Notes: generated from the letters alone by a model not told the origin. Counted from the stretch's first letter, positions 45,761 through 54,196 are shown. The stretch: 64,000 nucleotides of DNA from Marinomonas sp. CT5 (GCF_018336975.1 NZ_CP025572.1:3882865-3946864); one strand, 5' to 3'. A program made the numbers and translations.

Positions 45761-45810
45761 GTCTATTTTTGCCTAGCCCTAGTATCGCTCGCGACATCGT
45801 CTCTGTAGAA

Positions 45811-45845
45811 AAGCCGAGTGACTCCTAGAGTTACTCGGCTTTTTT
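45811..45845 (+). terminator. ilvC terminator
   Basis: GCCGAGTGACT and AGTTACTCGGC form a hairpin with a short loop, followed by six T. Typical Rho-independent terminator about 130 bases after the ilvC stop. Confidence 0.9.
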
Positions 45846-45888
45846 GTCACGTTACTTTTAGCTTTTAGTCTTTGAAAAGGAATCTCTC

Positions 45889-47316
45889 ATGGATACTGCC
45901 ATCCGTTTAGTCGATCTGAGCGTTAATTTTGATGAGCGCTTTCATCTGAATAATATTAACTGGACGATTGAATCAAACCAGCATTGGGTCATTACTGGCA
46001 CAAACGGTGCGGGCAAATCGGCCTTGGCGGCTGTGCTGGCAGGCGTGGGGGACATTGAAAATGGCACAATCACTGGCCTGCCAAACAATGTGGGATTGGT
46101 ATCTTTTGAGGCCCAAGCGGAGCTGATTGCCAAAGAGCTGAAAAAAGACGATGCCGACATCATGGACGTGATTTCCCTCGGCACGCCTGTACATGAAATG
46201 ATTTTTGACAACTGCCAAGACCCAGAGCTTGCCCATGCCTTGGTAGAAAAGTTCGGTTTAAGCCAATTGCTTGACCGTGCCTTTCGTAAACTTTCCACAG
46301 GTGAAACGCGCAAAGTCATGCTGATTCGCGCCCTATCGAGCAAACCGGACTTATTAATCCTCGATGAACCGTTTGATGGTTTAGACGCTGACACTCTAGC
46401 CATGTTGCAAGCGCATCTAGCTTCCATCATAGACACCACACCTATGATCTTAGTGCTTAACCGCTTTGATGAAATGCCGGCTTTTATCACTCATGTCGCC
46501 TATGTAGATAAAGGCGAACTGGCGCTAACAGTAGACAAACAAGACGAAAGCGCCTTTAACGAGCTGTATCAGTTACTGCATTTAAAAACCACAGACCTAC
46601 AAGTGCCTGAGGCCGATCCAGCCAACACCTTGCCAGCACTCGATCCAAACCAACCGCTGGTCAGACTCAACCAAGCCACCATCAAATACGGTGATACCGT
46701 GATTGTTGATAAGCTAGATTGGACCATAGAACGCGGCCAACATTGGCAACTCAGCGGCCCCAATGGCAGTGGCAAAACCGGGGTTTTATCTTTGATCACC
46801 GGTGATCATCCGCAATGTTATACCAACGATATTTTTGTCTTTGGGTTCCAACGCGGCAACGGCGAAAGCATTTGGCAAATCAAACAATTTATCGGCTACG
46901 TTTCCACGGCACTGCAATGGGAATATCGCGTCAGCACCAGCTGTAAAAACGTCATTATTTCCGGCTTCTACGACAGCATCGGCATGTACAGCAAATCCAC
47001 CGATAACCAGAAGAACATCGCCGACCAATGGCTTGCCCTGCTCGGCATGGCAGACCGCGCCGACCAGCCATTTAACAAGCTTTCCTACGGCGACCAGCGT
47101 TTGTTACTCATCGCCCGCGCCATGGTGAAACACCCACCATTATTGATCCTAGACGAGCCCTGCCTTGGATTAGACGACATGAACCGCCAGCTCGTCCTCG
47201 CTCTTATCGAGAAAATTTGTGAAGGCAAAGAAACCACCGTGCTCTACGTCAACCACCACGCGGAAGACCAGATCAAAGGGATAGAGAACTACTTGGGGTT
47301 GGAGAAGAATAACTAG
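45889..47316 (+). CDS. modF: ModF-type double ABC ATPase
   Basis: A 475-residue protein with two ABC domains and no membrane helices. Domain 1 has Walker A GTNGAGKSA, signature LSTGETRKV and Walker B LILDEPFDGLDAD. Domain 2 has GPNGSGKTG, the ModF-typical block LITGDHPQCYTNDIFVFGFQRGNGESIWQIKQFIGYVSTALQWEYRVSTS, then LSYGDQRLLLIARAMVKHPPLLILDEP. E. coli ModF (490) is the photorepair/molybdate-locus protein of poorly known role. No mod genes lie beside it here. Confidence 0.85.
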   Translation: MDTAIRLVDLSVNFDERFHLNNINWTIESNQHWVITGTNGAGKSALAAVLAGVGDIENGTITGLPNNVGLVSFEAQAELIAKELKKDDADIMDVISLGTPVHEMIFDNCQDPELAHALVEKFGLSQLLDRAFRKLSTGETRKVMLIRALSSKPDLLILDEPFDGLDADTLAMLQAHLASIIDTTPMILVLNRFDEMPAFITHVAYVDKGELALTVDKQDESAFNELYQLLHLKTTDLQVPEADPANTLPALDPNQPLVRLNQATIKYGDTVIVDKLDWTIERGQHWQLSGPNGSGKTGVLSLITGDHPQCYTNDIFVFGFQRGNGESIWQIKQFIGYVSTALQWEYRVSTSCKNVIISGFYDSIGMYSKSTDNQKNIADQWLALLGMADRADQPFNKLSYGDQRLLLIARAMVKHPPLLILDEPCLGLDDMNRQLVLALIEKICEGKETTVLYVNHHAEDQIKGIENYLGLEKNN

Positions 47317-47320
47317 CCCC

Positions 47321-47349
47321 TTGACGACTCCTCTCTGCAAAGGTAAAAA
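47321..47349 (+). promoter_or_regulatory. Candidate ileS leader promoter
   Basis: TTGACG at 47321-47326 and TAAAAA at 47344-47349 are separated by 17 bases. Transcription would begin within a few bases of the leader ATG at 47357, so the leader peptide might be translated from an almost leaderless message. A promoter further upstream remains possible. Confidence 0.4.
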
Positions 47350-47356
47350 TAGAGAT

Positions 47357-47431
47357 ATGAAAAACGTATCCCTTACTCAACAACGAATTATTATCATCAT
47401 TCCTAGGAGTGGTGGGTTCGTTGTTGAGTAA
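47357..47431 (+). CDS. Isoleucine-rich leader peptide of ileS
   Basis: A 24-codon ORF, ATG at 47357 to TAA at 47429-47431. It starts MKNVSLTQQR, continues with five isoleucines in a row (ATT ATT ATC ATC ATT, 47387-47401), and ends PRSGGFVVE. It overlaps the first two arms of an attenuator, with the terminator right after it. A control-codon run matching the amino acid charged by the downstream enzyme is the hallmark of ribosome-mediated attenuation. AAAGG lies 13 bases before the ATG, rather far for a ribosome site, and AGAG is very close. Confidence 0.85.
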   Translation: MKNVSLTQQRIIIIIPRSGGFVVE

Positions 47432-47468
47432 ATAAAGCAAACCCGCCCAAGAGGCGGGTTTCTTTTTT
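47373..47468 (+). promoter_or_regulatory. Transcription attenuator of ileS
   Basis: Arm 1 (47373-47387) and arm 2 (47417-47431) are a perfect 15-bp inverted repeat, TTACTCAACAACGAA. The antiterminator is GGTGGGTT (47411-47418) pairing with AACCCGCC (47440-47447) including one G-U pair. The terminator is AAACCCGCC (47439-47447) with GGCGGGTTT (47453-47461), then C and six T. A ribosome stalled on the Ile run covers arm 1, which frees arm 2 for the antiterminator. Confidence 0.85.
47439..47468 (+). terminator. Attenuator terminator before ileS
   Basis: A perfect 9-bp G+C-rich stem, 5-base loop and T run (CTTTTTT), standing between the leader peptide and the ileS start codon and therefore positioned to stop transcription before the synthetase gene. 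Confidence 0.92.
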
Positions 47469-47496
47469 CGGCTTCTTGGGTTTTAACAGGAAGCCG
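47469..47496 (+). promoter_or_regulatory. Hairpin over the ileS ribosome site
   Basis: CGGCTTC (47469-47475) pairs perfectly with GAAGCCG (47490-47496). The second arm overlaps the only Shine-Dalgarno, AGGAAG, just before the ATG at 47499. The stem could lower translation unless opened, adding a second control layer behind the attenuator. Confidence 0.55.
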
Positions 47497-47498
47497 AT

Positions 47499-50400
47499 AT
47501 GAGTACTCAAGACTCCCCTTCGCATTTAGCCCCCGAGGCGAATAACCCCTCTGCATCCGAGCGTTTTTCGTTCGTGGATACTGAACAGGCTGTGCTGACA
47601 TTTTGGCAGGACAAACAGATTTTTAAGCGTTCCCTTGCCGAGTCAAAACATAAACCTGACTATGTGTTTTACGATGGACCGCCGTTTGCAACGGGGTTGC
47701 CCCATCATGGTCATCTGGTGGCATCAACCATCAAAGACATCATCCCGCGTTACTTTACGATGAAAGGATTCCATGTAGAGCGACGTTTTGGTTGGGATTG
47801 TCATGGTTTGCCCATCGAGCATGAAATCGATAAGTCTCTTGGTATGTCCGCCAAAGAAGCGGTTGAATCGCTGGGTATCGCTCGTTACAACGCGGAATGC
47901 CGTGGCATTGTTCAGCGTTATGCCAGCGAGTGGGAAAAGACCATCACGCGCCTTGGCCGCTGGGTAGATTTTGACAACGATTATCGCACCATGGAGCCTT
48001 GGTACATGGAATCCGTTTGGTGGGTCTTTAAACAATTGTGGGACAAAGGACTCGTCTACCAAGGAGACAAGGTTATCGCCTACTCCACTGAGCTGGAAAC
48101 CGTATTATCCAACTTTGAAGCCAGTTCTAACTACAAGGACGTTCAAGACCCTGCGGTCACAGTGTTGTTTAAACTCGTAGAGGAAGACGCCTATTTTGCC
48201 GCTTGGACAACCACACCTTGGACACTGCCTTCAAACCTTGCCCTGTGTGTTGGCCCAGACATTCCTTATGTCAAAGTCCATGATAGCACTATCAACCAGA
48301 CCCTTTGGCTCGCCGAGGCGCAACTAGAATCTGTGTGCAAAGGCCATGATGTAGAGGTGCTTGATAGAGTTGTGGGAGCCGACTTGAGTGGTAAACGCTA
48401 TGAACCGCTTTTCCCCTATTTTAGCCACTTGAATGCGTCCGGCGCTTTCCAAGTATTTGCCGATGATTTTGTCTCGACTGGCAGTGGTACAGGCATTGTC
48501 CACATGGCCCCTGCCTTTGGTGAAGACGATAACCGCGTCTGCAAGGCCAATGGTCTACATGCCTCAGTTTGCCCTTTGGACAGCCGTGGCCGCTTCACCC
48601 ATGAAGTGACTGACTTCAAGAACTTGTATGTGAAAGAGGCCGATAAAGCCATCATGCAAACATTAAAGGCGCGTGATCTTTTGTACCGTCAGGAAACCAT
48701 CACCCATAGTTATCCTTTTTGCCCTCGCTCCGATACGCCCATCATCTACCGTTCTGTGCCCTCTTGGTACATCAAGGTAGAGCAAATGCGTGCCGAGCTA
48801 CAAGCCAACAACGAACAGATCAATTGGGTACCAGAGCATATCCAACAAGGCCGAATGGGCAAATGGTTAGAAGGGGCGATCGATTGGTCGGTGTCGCGTA
48901 ACCGCTATTGGGGCACTCCGCTGCCAATCTGGGTAAACGATACAACAGGAAAACATTTGTGCCTTGGCTCCATAGAAGAGTTAAAAAACTATACCGGCGT
49001 AACCGTCGACGATTTGCATCGTGATCATGTTGATGAGCTGACTTTCTCCCTTCCAGAGGAACCAGGCACTTATCGACGCATTGCGGAAGTATTCGATTGC
49101 TGGTTTGAGTCCGGTGCCATGCCTTATGCACAAGTGCACTACCCCTTTGAAAATAAAGCGCAATTTGAGCAAAACTTCCCAGCAGCGTTTATCGCAGAAG
49201 GAGTGGATCAAACACGAGGCTGGTTTTATACCTTACAAGTTCTCAGCCAATGTTTGTTCGGGCGACCAGCGTTTAAAAACGTTATCGTCAATGGCATCGT
49301 GATGGCGGAAGATGGCAAGAAGATGTCCAAACGCCTCAAAAACTACACGCCCCCAGACACTCTGATGGAGCATTACGGAGCGGATGCTTTGCGCCTCTAT
49401 TTGATCAACTCTGGCTTGGTTAAAGCGGAAGAGCAGCGTTTTTCTGATGCAGGCGTACAAGACATGGTGCGTCAGGTGTTGTTGCCTTGGCTCAATGGTT
49501 TTCGCTTCTTCTCGACCTACGCCGAGATCGACCAATGGCAAGGCTCAGGATCGGACAAATTCTCTGATAACATCTTGGATCAGTGGATATTGTCTCGCCT
49601 GCAAACCCTAACCACTAAGGTCAATCAGGAGATGCAAGCCTACCATCTCTACAACGTGGTGCCTGCGCTATTTGAGTTTATCGAAGATCTCACCAATGGC
49701 TATATCCGTTTGAATCGAGCCCGCTTTTGGCAAAAAGAATTGAATGAAGACAAACAGCAGGCTTATCACACTTTGTACTCTTGTTTGGATACATTCAGCA
49801 GGTTAATGGCACCTTTTACGCCGTTTCTTGCGGAGCATTTATACCAAGAGCTGTTACCTTTTTCCGCTAACGAAAGACCAGAGTCAGTGCATTTATGCGA
49901 CTACCCCACAGCAAATGCGGCGTTAAAAAACGAAGACTTAGAAGCCAGTGTCGCTCGTGTTCAGCACATCTTGGTAATGGGTCGTCAACTGCGTAACGAT
50001 TTGAAAATCAAGCTAAAAACCCCGCTTAAATCGCTGACCGTATTGCATAAAGAGGCTCAGGTACTGAACGACATCGCTCGTTTGACGGATTACATTCAAA
50101 CCGAGTTGAACATAAAAAACGTAATCTTTAGCCAACAAGAGAATGACTACATCGACTTCTACGCGAAAGCGAATTTCCCTGTTTTAGGCAAACGTCTTGG
50201 CAAGCAAATGAAATACTATGCAGCACGCATTGCGCAACTCAATGAGCAAGAGCTGGAGCACCTAGAAACCCACGGGCAAATCGAGGTGGATGGGCAAGTA
50301 TTTAACCATGAGGAGATTCACGTTTATCGTCAAGCAAAAGTAGGCACACACACCACCTCCAACCGTTTTGTGTCGATCAGCATCGACCCAGAACTGACGG

Positions 50401-50669
50401 AAGAATTGGTGGCGGAAGGCGCCATGCGAGAAATGGTTAGCCACATACAGAAAATGCGTAAACAACAGGGCTACAAGGTCTTGGATCGTATCGACATTCG
50501 TATTGAAGCGAGTGACGTACTGACGCATTGGTGCCAACATCACCTTAATTACATCAAGGCAGAAACCTTAGCTAATACGCTGCGTTTTACCAAGGTATCT
50601 GAATCGGGCTCACGCTTGAGCACCGATTTAGGCGAGGTAAACGTCGTTGTTGAGCTAAGCAGTAAATAA
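47499..50669 (+). CDS. ileS: Isoleucyl-tRNA synthetase, long eukaryote-like type (IleRS2)
   Basis: A 1056-residue class I synthetase that charges tRNA-Ile. The HIGH motif is HHGH at 69-72 in FATGLPHHGHL; KMSKR occurs in AEDGKKMSKRLKNYTPPDTL. The CP1 editing domain includes TTPWTLPSNLA and STGSGTGIVHMAPAFGEDD. The C-terminal half lacks the zinc-finger tail of the common bacterial type and has the DYIDFYAKANFPVLGKRLGKQMK block of the long type. Type 2 enzymes are typically less sensitive to mupirocin. No lspA, ribF or ispH genes flank it, so it may be an additional copy. It is preceded by the poly-Ile attenuator. Confidence 0.93.
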   Translation: MSTQDSPSHLAPEANNPSASERFSFVDTEQAVLTFWQDKQIFKRSLAESKHKPDYVFYDGPPFATGLPHHGHLVASTIKDIIPRYFTMKGFHVERRFGWDCHGLPIEHEIDKSLGMSAKEAVESLGIARYNAECRGIVQRYASEWEKTITRLGRWVDFDNDYRTMEPWYMESVWWVFKQLWDKGLVYQGDKVIAYSTELETVLSNFEASSNYKDVQDPAVTVLFKLVEEDAYFAAWTTTPWTLPSNLALCVGPDIPYVKVHDSTINQTLWLAEAQLESVCKGHDVEVLDRVVGADLSGKRYEPLFPYFSHLNASGAFQVFADDFVSTGSGTGIVHMAPAFGEDDNRVCKANGLHASVCPLDSRGRFTHEVTDFKNLYVKEADKAIMQTLKARDLLYRQETITHSYPFCPRSDTPIIYRSVPSWYIKVEQMRAELQANNEQINWVPEHIQQGRMGKWLEGAIDWSVSRNRYWGTPLPIWVNDTTGKHLCLGSIEELKNYTGVTVDDLHRDHVDELTFSLPEEPGTYRRIAEVFDCWFESGAMPYAQVHYPFENKAQFEQNFPAAFIAEGVDQTRGWFYTLQVLSQCLFGRPAFKNVIVNGIVMAEDGKKMSKRLKNYTPPDTLMEHYGADALRLYLINSGLVKAEEQRFSDAGVQDMVRQVLLPWLNGFRFFSTYAEIDQWQGSGSDKFSDNILDQWILSRLQTLTTKVNQEMQAYHLYNVVPALFEFIEDLTNGYIRLNRARFWQKELNEDKQQAYHTLYSCLDTFSRLMAPFTPFLAEHLYQELLPFSANERPESVHLCDYPTANAALKNEDLEASVARVQHILVMGRQLRNDLKIKLKTPLKSLTVLHKEAQVLNDIARLTDYIQTELNIKNVIFSQQENDYIDFYAKANFPVLGKRLGKQMKYYAARIAQLNEQELEHLETHGQIEVDGQVFNHEEIHVYRQAKVGTHTTSNRFVSISIDPELTEELVAEGAMREMVSHIQKMRKQQGYKVLDRIDIRIEASDVLTHWCQHHLNYIKAETLANTLRFTKVSESGSRLSTDLGEVNVVVELSSK

Positions 50670-50680
50670 TAAAGCGAAAA

Positions 50681-50720
50681 CATCGGTCTATTGGTTCCCT
50701 TTCTTACCAGTAGATCGATG
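50681..50720 (+). other. Hairpin after ileS
   Basis: CATCGGTCTATTGG pairs with CCAGTAGATCGATG (14 pairs, two of them G-T) around 12 bases, about 12 bases after the ileS stop. No T run follows, so it may be a 3'-end stabiliser rather than a terminator. Confidence 0.45.
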
Positions 50721-50862
50721 AAGCCTGTTCCTTGGTAAGAAGTCAGTCTATCTAAGCAACCTCATTCGCAGATTCTTTCTAATCAAAACAAGGAGATAGA
50801 AAGTCATATATATTAGCGATAAGATACGCCCGTTTTTAACAATGAAACCGATAGGGAACAAT

Positions 50863-51573
50863 GTGAACCATACTTTACGCTCGATAACACTTGCACTGGC
50901 TTGTGTCGCTAGTTTATCTGCTAACGCGGACCCAAAAACACCAGGTACTCATAAAGGCTATTCCACCATTGATATGACTACGGCGGGCATGCCAGCAGAT
51001 GTGACGATGATTTCTGTTGCGGATATCCAGAAAGAATTGCAGGGAAAAGCCCCTTTTGCAGTGGGTTTTGATATCGATGATACCACCTTGTTTAGCACGC
51101 CAGTTTTTTACCGTGGTCAGCAAGAGTTCTCTCCAAATGGGTATTCTTACCTAACAAATCAAGACTTTTGGGATAAGGCAAACTGTGGTTGGGACGCATT
51201 CAGCATGCCCAAGAACATTGCTAAAGAGTTGATTGCCATGCACCAAGAACGAGGTGATCGCATTTATTTCATCACTGGTCGTACCGGTTCAGATTGTGAT
51301 TTCACTACAGAATATTTGAAAAAAGCATTCAATATCAAAGAGATGCATGATGTTATTTTTGCGGGATCAAGCCGTACTGAATACACGAAAACTAAGTACA
51401 TCAAAAATAATGACATTAAAATCTATTACGGCGATGCAGATGATGACATTATTTCTGCCCGTAACGCAGGTGCAGAAGGAATTCGTGTGATGCGCGCGGC
51501 TAACTCTAGCTACAAACCGATTCCCAAAAATGGCATCTATGGCGAACGAGTATTAAAAGACTCTCAATACTAA
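50863..51573 (+). CDS. aphA: Class B acid phosphatase
   Basis: A periplasmic HAD-superfamily phosphatase, 236 residues from the GTG at 50863. That start has AGGGA five bases upstream and gives the signal peptide VNHTLRSITLALACVASLSA ending NA. An ATG at 50842 adds seven residues but has no ribosome site. The nucleophile motif is FDIDDTTLFSTP; FITGRTGSDCDF and IYYGDADDDIISARNAGAEGIRVMRA complete the Mg site. AphA releases phosphate from nucleotides and sugar phosphates and can transfer phosphate. It is a single gene ended by a bidirectional hairpin. Confidence 0.9.
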   Translation: MNHTLRSITLALACVASLSANADPKTPGTHKGYSTIDMTTAGMPADVTMISVADIQKELQGKAPFAVGFDIDDTTLFSTPVFYRGQQEFSPNGYSYLTNQDFWDKANCGWDAFSMPKNIAKELIAMHQERGDRIYFITGRTGSDCDFTTEYLKKAFNIKEMHDVIFAGSSRTEYTKTKYIKNNDIKIYYGDADDDIISARNAGAEGIRVMRAANSSYKPIPKNGIYGERVLKDSQY

Positions 51574-51600
51574 ACATTAATCCTAATGTTAAAAAAGCTT

Positions 51601-51631
51601 AAAAGCCGCCATTCCTGTATGAGCGGCTTTT
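51601..51631. terminator. Bidirectional terminator after aphA
   Basis: AAAAGCCGC and GCGGCTTTT form a stem with a 13-base loop. T-rich flanks occur on both strands (TTTT ahead, and AGCTTTTTT on the reverse), placed between the convergent aphA and VOC genes. Confidence 0.75.
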
Positions 51632-51678
51632 ACTTTCTTATTGCCAAAGTAAACAGCAGGACCTATAAAACGGCGACT

Positions 51679-52101
51679 TTAGCCATCTTCACTGTTGTTA
51701 CGCTCTTCCGGTAAATCAGAAAAGTACTGCACAAACTCCAGCTCTATGCCGGAAGGATCAATGAAATAAACATTTTTCCGATGAGGGTTTTCTCTTCCGC
51801 GGTGAGACTCTTGAAAACCGGCGTCTCTTAAACGGTGAATAACCGCTTCGACATTCTGGGTTTCATAAGCAAAATGCGCGACACCCAGTTGGTTACTCTT
51901 AATGTCTCGACTTTCTCCAGTGCCATTATCGTTGAAGGTAAGAAATTGATAATCATCGCCAAAGTGTACCCAATTACGCTGAACGCCGTACCAATCGGCC
52001 TGACCTTGGGCTCGAATACGCCAATGAGGAAAGGCCGCTTGGTAAAAAGCTAAGGTCGTTTCCATGTCCTGCACAACTAAATTTATGTGTTCCAGTTTCA
52101 T
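51679..52101 (-). CDS. VOC (glyoxalase/dioxygenase fold) family protein
   Basis: A 140-residue protein of the vicinal-oxygen-chelate superfamily, with two beta-alpha-beta modules. The first starts KLEHINLVVQDMETTLAFYQ, the second LGVAHFAYETQNVEAVIHRL, and it ends NVYFIDPSGIELEFVQYF. His and Glu in HINLVV and IELEFV are the usual metal ligands. Members include glyoxalase I, dioxygenases and antibiotic-binding proteins; nothing in the surroundings identifies the reaction. It has a single-gene context. Confidence 0.8.
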   Translation of the reverse strand: MKLEHINLVVQDMETTLAFYQAAFPHWRIRAQGQADWYGVQRNWVHFGDDYQFLTFNDNGTGESRDIKSNQLGVAHFAYETQNVEAVIHRLRDAGFQESHRGRENPHRKNVYFIDPSGIELEFVQYFSDLPEERNNSEDG

Positions 52102-52254
52102 ACTTTTTCTCCCTAATAGTCCTAAGAAATGCCACTATAAAACCTCAACCTAAGCTGAGGTAAAGTGATTTCTTAGCCTTTTAGGAGAAAAGTTTGCTTC
52201 ACTGGGCTACAACTAAATCTCCGTCATAGTTTGTTATGCGTCGCCTCGTAATGC

Positions 52255-53283
52255 TTAGGCCAAATCCATCAAGATGTCATCCGGTTGCTGACTTAATCGC
52301 TTTTTCTGCGGAAATCCGCCAATGGCTTGAGCAATCCAATCCGCTGCGTTTGGAATGATTTCTACCAATTGAGGAAGGTCATTCACACATAAAAACTTGA
52401 TGGCAGGATCGGTCGCTTTACGCAATATCGCTAACGTATCAGTAAGAGGTTGTCCTTTCCCATATCCGCTAGAGATATGAAGATGGTCATCTACCGTGCA
52501 GAGTTTGGCTTCTTTATCCAAAATACAGGCGTGGTTATGCAATCCTTGAGGAAAAAACTGTTCTAAATTGCGGAATTTATACTGGATGTTCTTTACAAAG
52601 CTATCGGGGAAACGAGCAAAGAGTTCAGCCATTTTTGAACGTCGAAATGGATGGACTACATGAGCTGCGGAATACAGTTCTGACGCACAAAAGCCTAAGA
52701 TTTTAGCGGCATTCACCTGCATAAAATAATGAAATTTAGCCGGATCAACACGAGCTTCACTGCCACTAATTCGCTTACTAAAATCAGCCCATCTGCCACG
52801 TAAAACAGGTGCTAGGCCATCAAACACATCGGTCGGTTTTAATGGTGCAGCCAAGAACACATCATCATTAAAGTAGATAAATCGCTCACTCAGCCCTTCT
52901 ATTCGCCACAACATGCTTTCAATAGTCAAAGAATTAAAGGTGGGTAAGACATGCGTGAAGCCAGCGAAAATGTCTGCATGATAAGCCAGATGCACTTTAG
53001 CTCGAATGTTTTCTGAGAGGCTTGATAAATCGGGACCTTTGTCATCAACCACTATCCAGATTTTTCCTATCCATGGGGCATTATTTTCAATGGACTGGAT
53101 GCAATACAAGATTTCATCGTTGCACATCCAACGGTGTGGGTTTACCGTGTTTTCATGCAGTGGCTGGGATTCCATTGCCATGTATTTTTGACGTTTCTGA
53201 CGGTGTTTTATGGCATTTCCATCAACCCAAGTGATAACCACATCAATAGGATCAAGTTGATGGTTCTTTGTATTAGTTGACAT
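52255..53283 (-). CDS. Stealth family sugar-phosphate transferase
   Basis: A 342-residue cytoplasmic protein with the Stealth conserved regions: CR1 DPIDVVITWVDG near the N terminus, CR2 with LPTFNSLTIESMLWRI and RFIYFNDDVFLAAPLKPTDVF, CR3 around HVVHPFRRSKMAELFARFP, and a CR4-like HLHISSGYG block. Stealth proteins move hexose-1-phosphate to build phosphodiester-linked capsules, or act on GlcNAc-phosphate as in human GNPTAB. They normally sit in capsule clusters, but no glycosyltransferase or export gene is nearby here, so this is an orphan. Confidence 0.82.
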   Translation of the reverse strand: MSTNTKNHQLDPIDVVITWVDGNAIKHRQKRQKYMAMESQPLHENTVNPHRWMCNDEILYCIQSIENNAPWIGKIWIVVDDKGPDLSSLSENIRAKVHLAYHADIFAGFTHVLPTFNSLTIESMLWRIEGLSERFIYFNDDVFLAAPLKPTDVFDGLAPVLRGRWADFSKRISGSEARVDPAKFHYFMQVNAAKILGFCASELYSAAHVVHPFRRSKMAELFARFPDSFVKNIQYKFRNLEQFFPQGLHNHACILDKEAKLCTVDDHLHISSGYGKGQPLTDTLAILRKATDPAIKFLCVNDLPQLVEIIPNAADWIAQAIGGFPQKKRLSQQPDDILMDLA

Positions 53284-53383
53284 CTATTGTCCGTATCTAT
53301 TGATGATCTTATAGAGAATCTTATGGTGCTTTTCACTGATCACCGTGCACAACTAGTCCAAATCTATGCAAGTCTCTTTAACA

Positions 53384-54196
53384 CTACTTATCTAGCGACA
53401 CTTGGTACTTACGAAGAAGAGATTCTTCTTGTTCTCCCTTAATGGCTAGGCGTCCCTTATTCCAAATGTCAATCAAAGCTTGTCTTTGCCCTACTGGAAT
53501 TTCCTTTGAGAAAATGGGCATTTCGACCAACCTTTTTTCCAACCCTGGACGCACAAGGATCAGCTCATTATTCAAATCCAACTGATTTAAAACATACTGC
53601 AGCACAAGTTCATTATCTGCGTATATATCCACTCGGTTTTCTTTTATCATCTGAAAAATACGATCAACAACATCATCATAACCTGCGATGACTTCAACAA
53701 ACTCGGCGTTTTTTGGATCATCAAGATAATCTTGATAGTCAACACTCATTGAGCTGTAGTCCCAACCAGGACCGGTAGCAATCCGTCGACTCTTCAACGA
53801 TTCAACCCCTGTATAACGCCATAGATCATCTCGCCTAACAACAAACGCACTGTCGTAAGCAAAGGTAGGCTCATCAGCATAAACAAAATCATTATCTGAG
53901 TTTTTTGAGTAGAGATATTCTGGCAGCATGTCACAAAGTCCATCTGATACCATGTCCAACCCTCTTGCGAGTGGCACTTCGTAGAACTCCAGACGATAAC
54001 CTTTTGATACGTAGATATGTTCTATCATATCAATTACCACACCACGATCTGGAGCTTCTTTGGTTGGAAATATCGTCATAGGCGGCCATTGATCGTAACA
54101 GACTTTGAGTATACTGGCCTGACTTAGAGTCGACATAACCATGACCATAGTGAACATAAGAAAAGACAAGATTCTACAATGACTATTTTTCAACAC
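53384..54196 (-). CDS. Periplasmic solute-binding protein family 3, coupled to a GGDEF gene
   Basis: An exported family 3 binding protein, about 270 residues. The likely start is the GTG at 54196 (GGGAGA just upstream), giving a signal peptide with LSFLMFTMVMVMSTLSQAS. The mature part begins ILKVCYDQWPPMTIF, the typical amino-acid-binding entry, and has RGVVIDMIEHIYVSKGYRLEFYEVPLARGLDMVSDGLCDMLPE. No ABC permease or ATPase is adjacent. The start lies inside the end of the upstream GGDEF gene, so the pair is translationally coupled and probably senses a ligand for that cyclase. The start codon choice is uncertain (ATG at 54223 and TTG at 54193 are alternatives). Confidence 0.8.
   Translation of the reverse strand: MLKNSHCRILSFLMFTMVMVMSTLSQASILKVCYDQWPPMTIFPTKEAPDRGVVIDMIEHIYVSKGYRLEFYEVPLARGLDMVSDGLCDMLPEYLYSKNSDNDFVYADEPTFAYDSAFVVRRDDLWRYTGVESLKSRRIATGPGWDYSSMSVDYQDYLDDPKNAEFVEVIAGYDDVVDRIFQMIKENRVDIYADNELVLQYVLNQLDLNNELILVRPGLEKRLVEMPIFSKEIPVGQRQALIDIWNKGRLAIKGEQEESLLRKYQVSLDK

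Noticed and set aside
45942..46490. 182-codon open frame on the minus strand opposite modF
   Set aside because: Antisense to the first ABC domain of modF; translation is Ser-rich and resembles no protein family.
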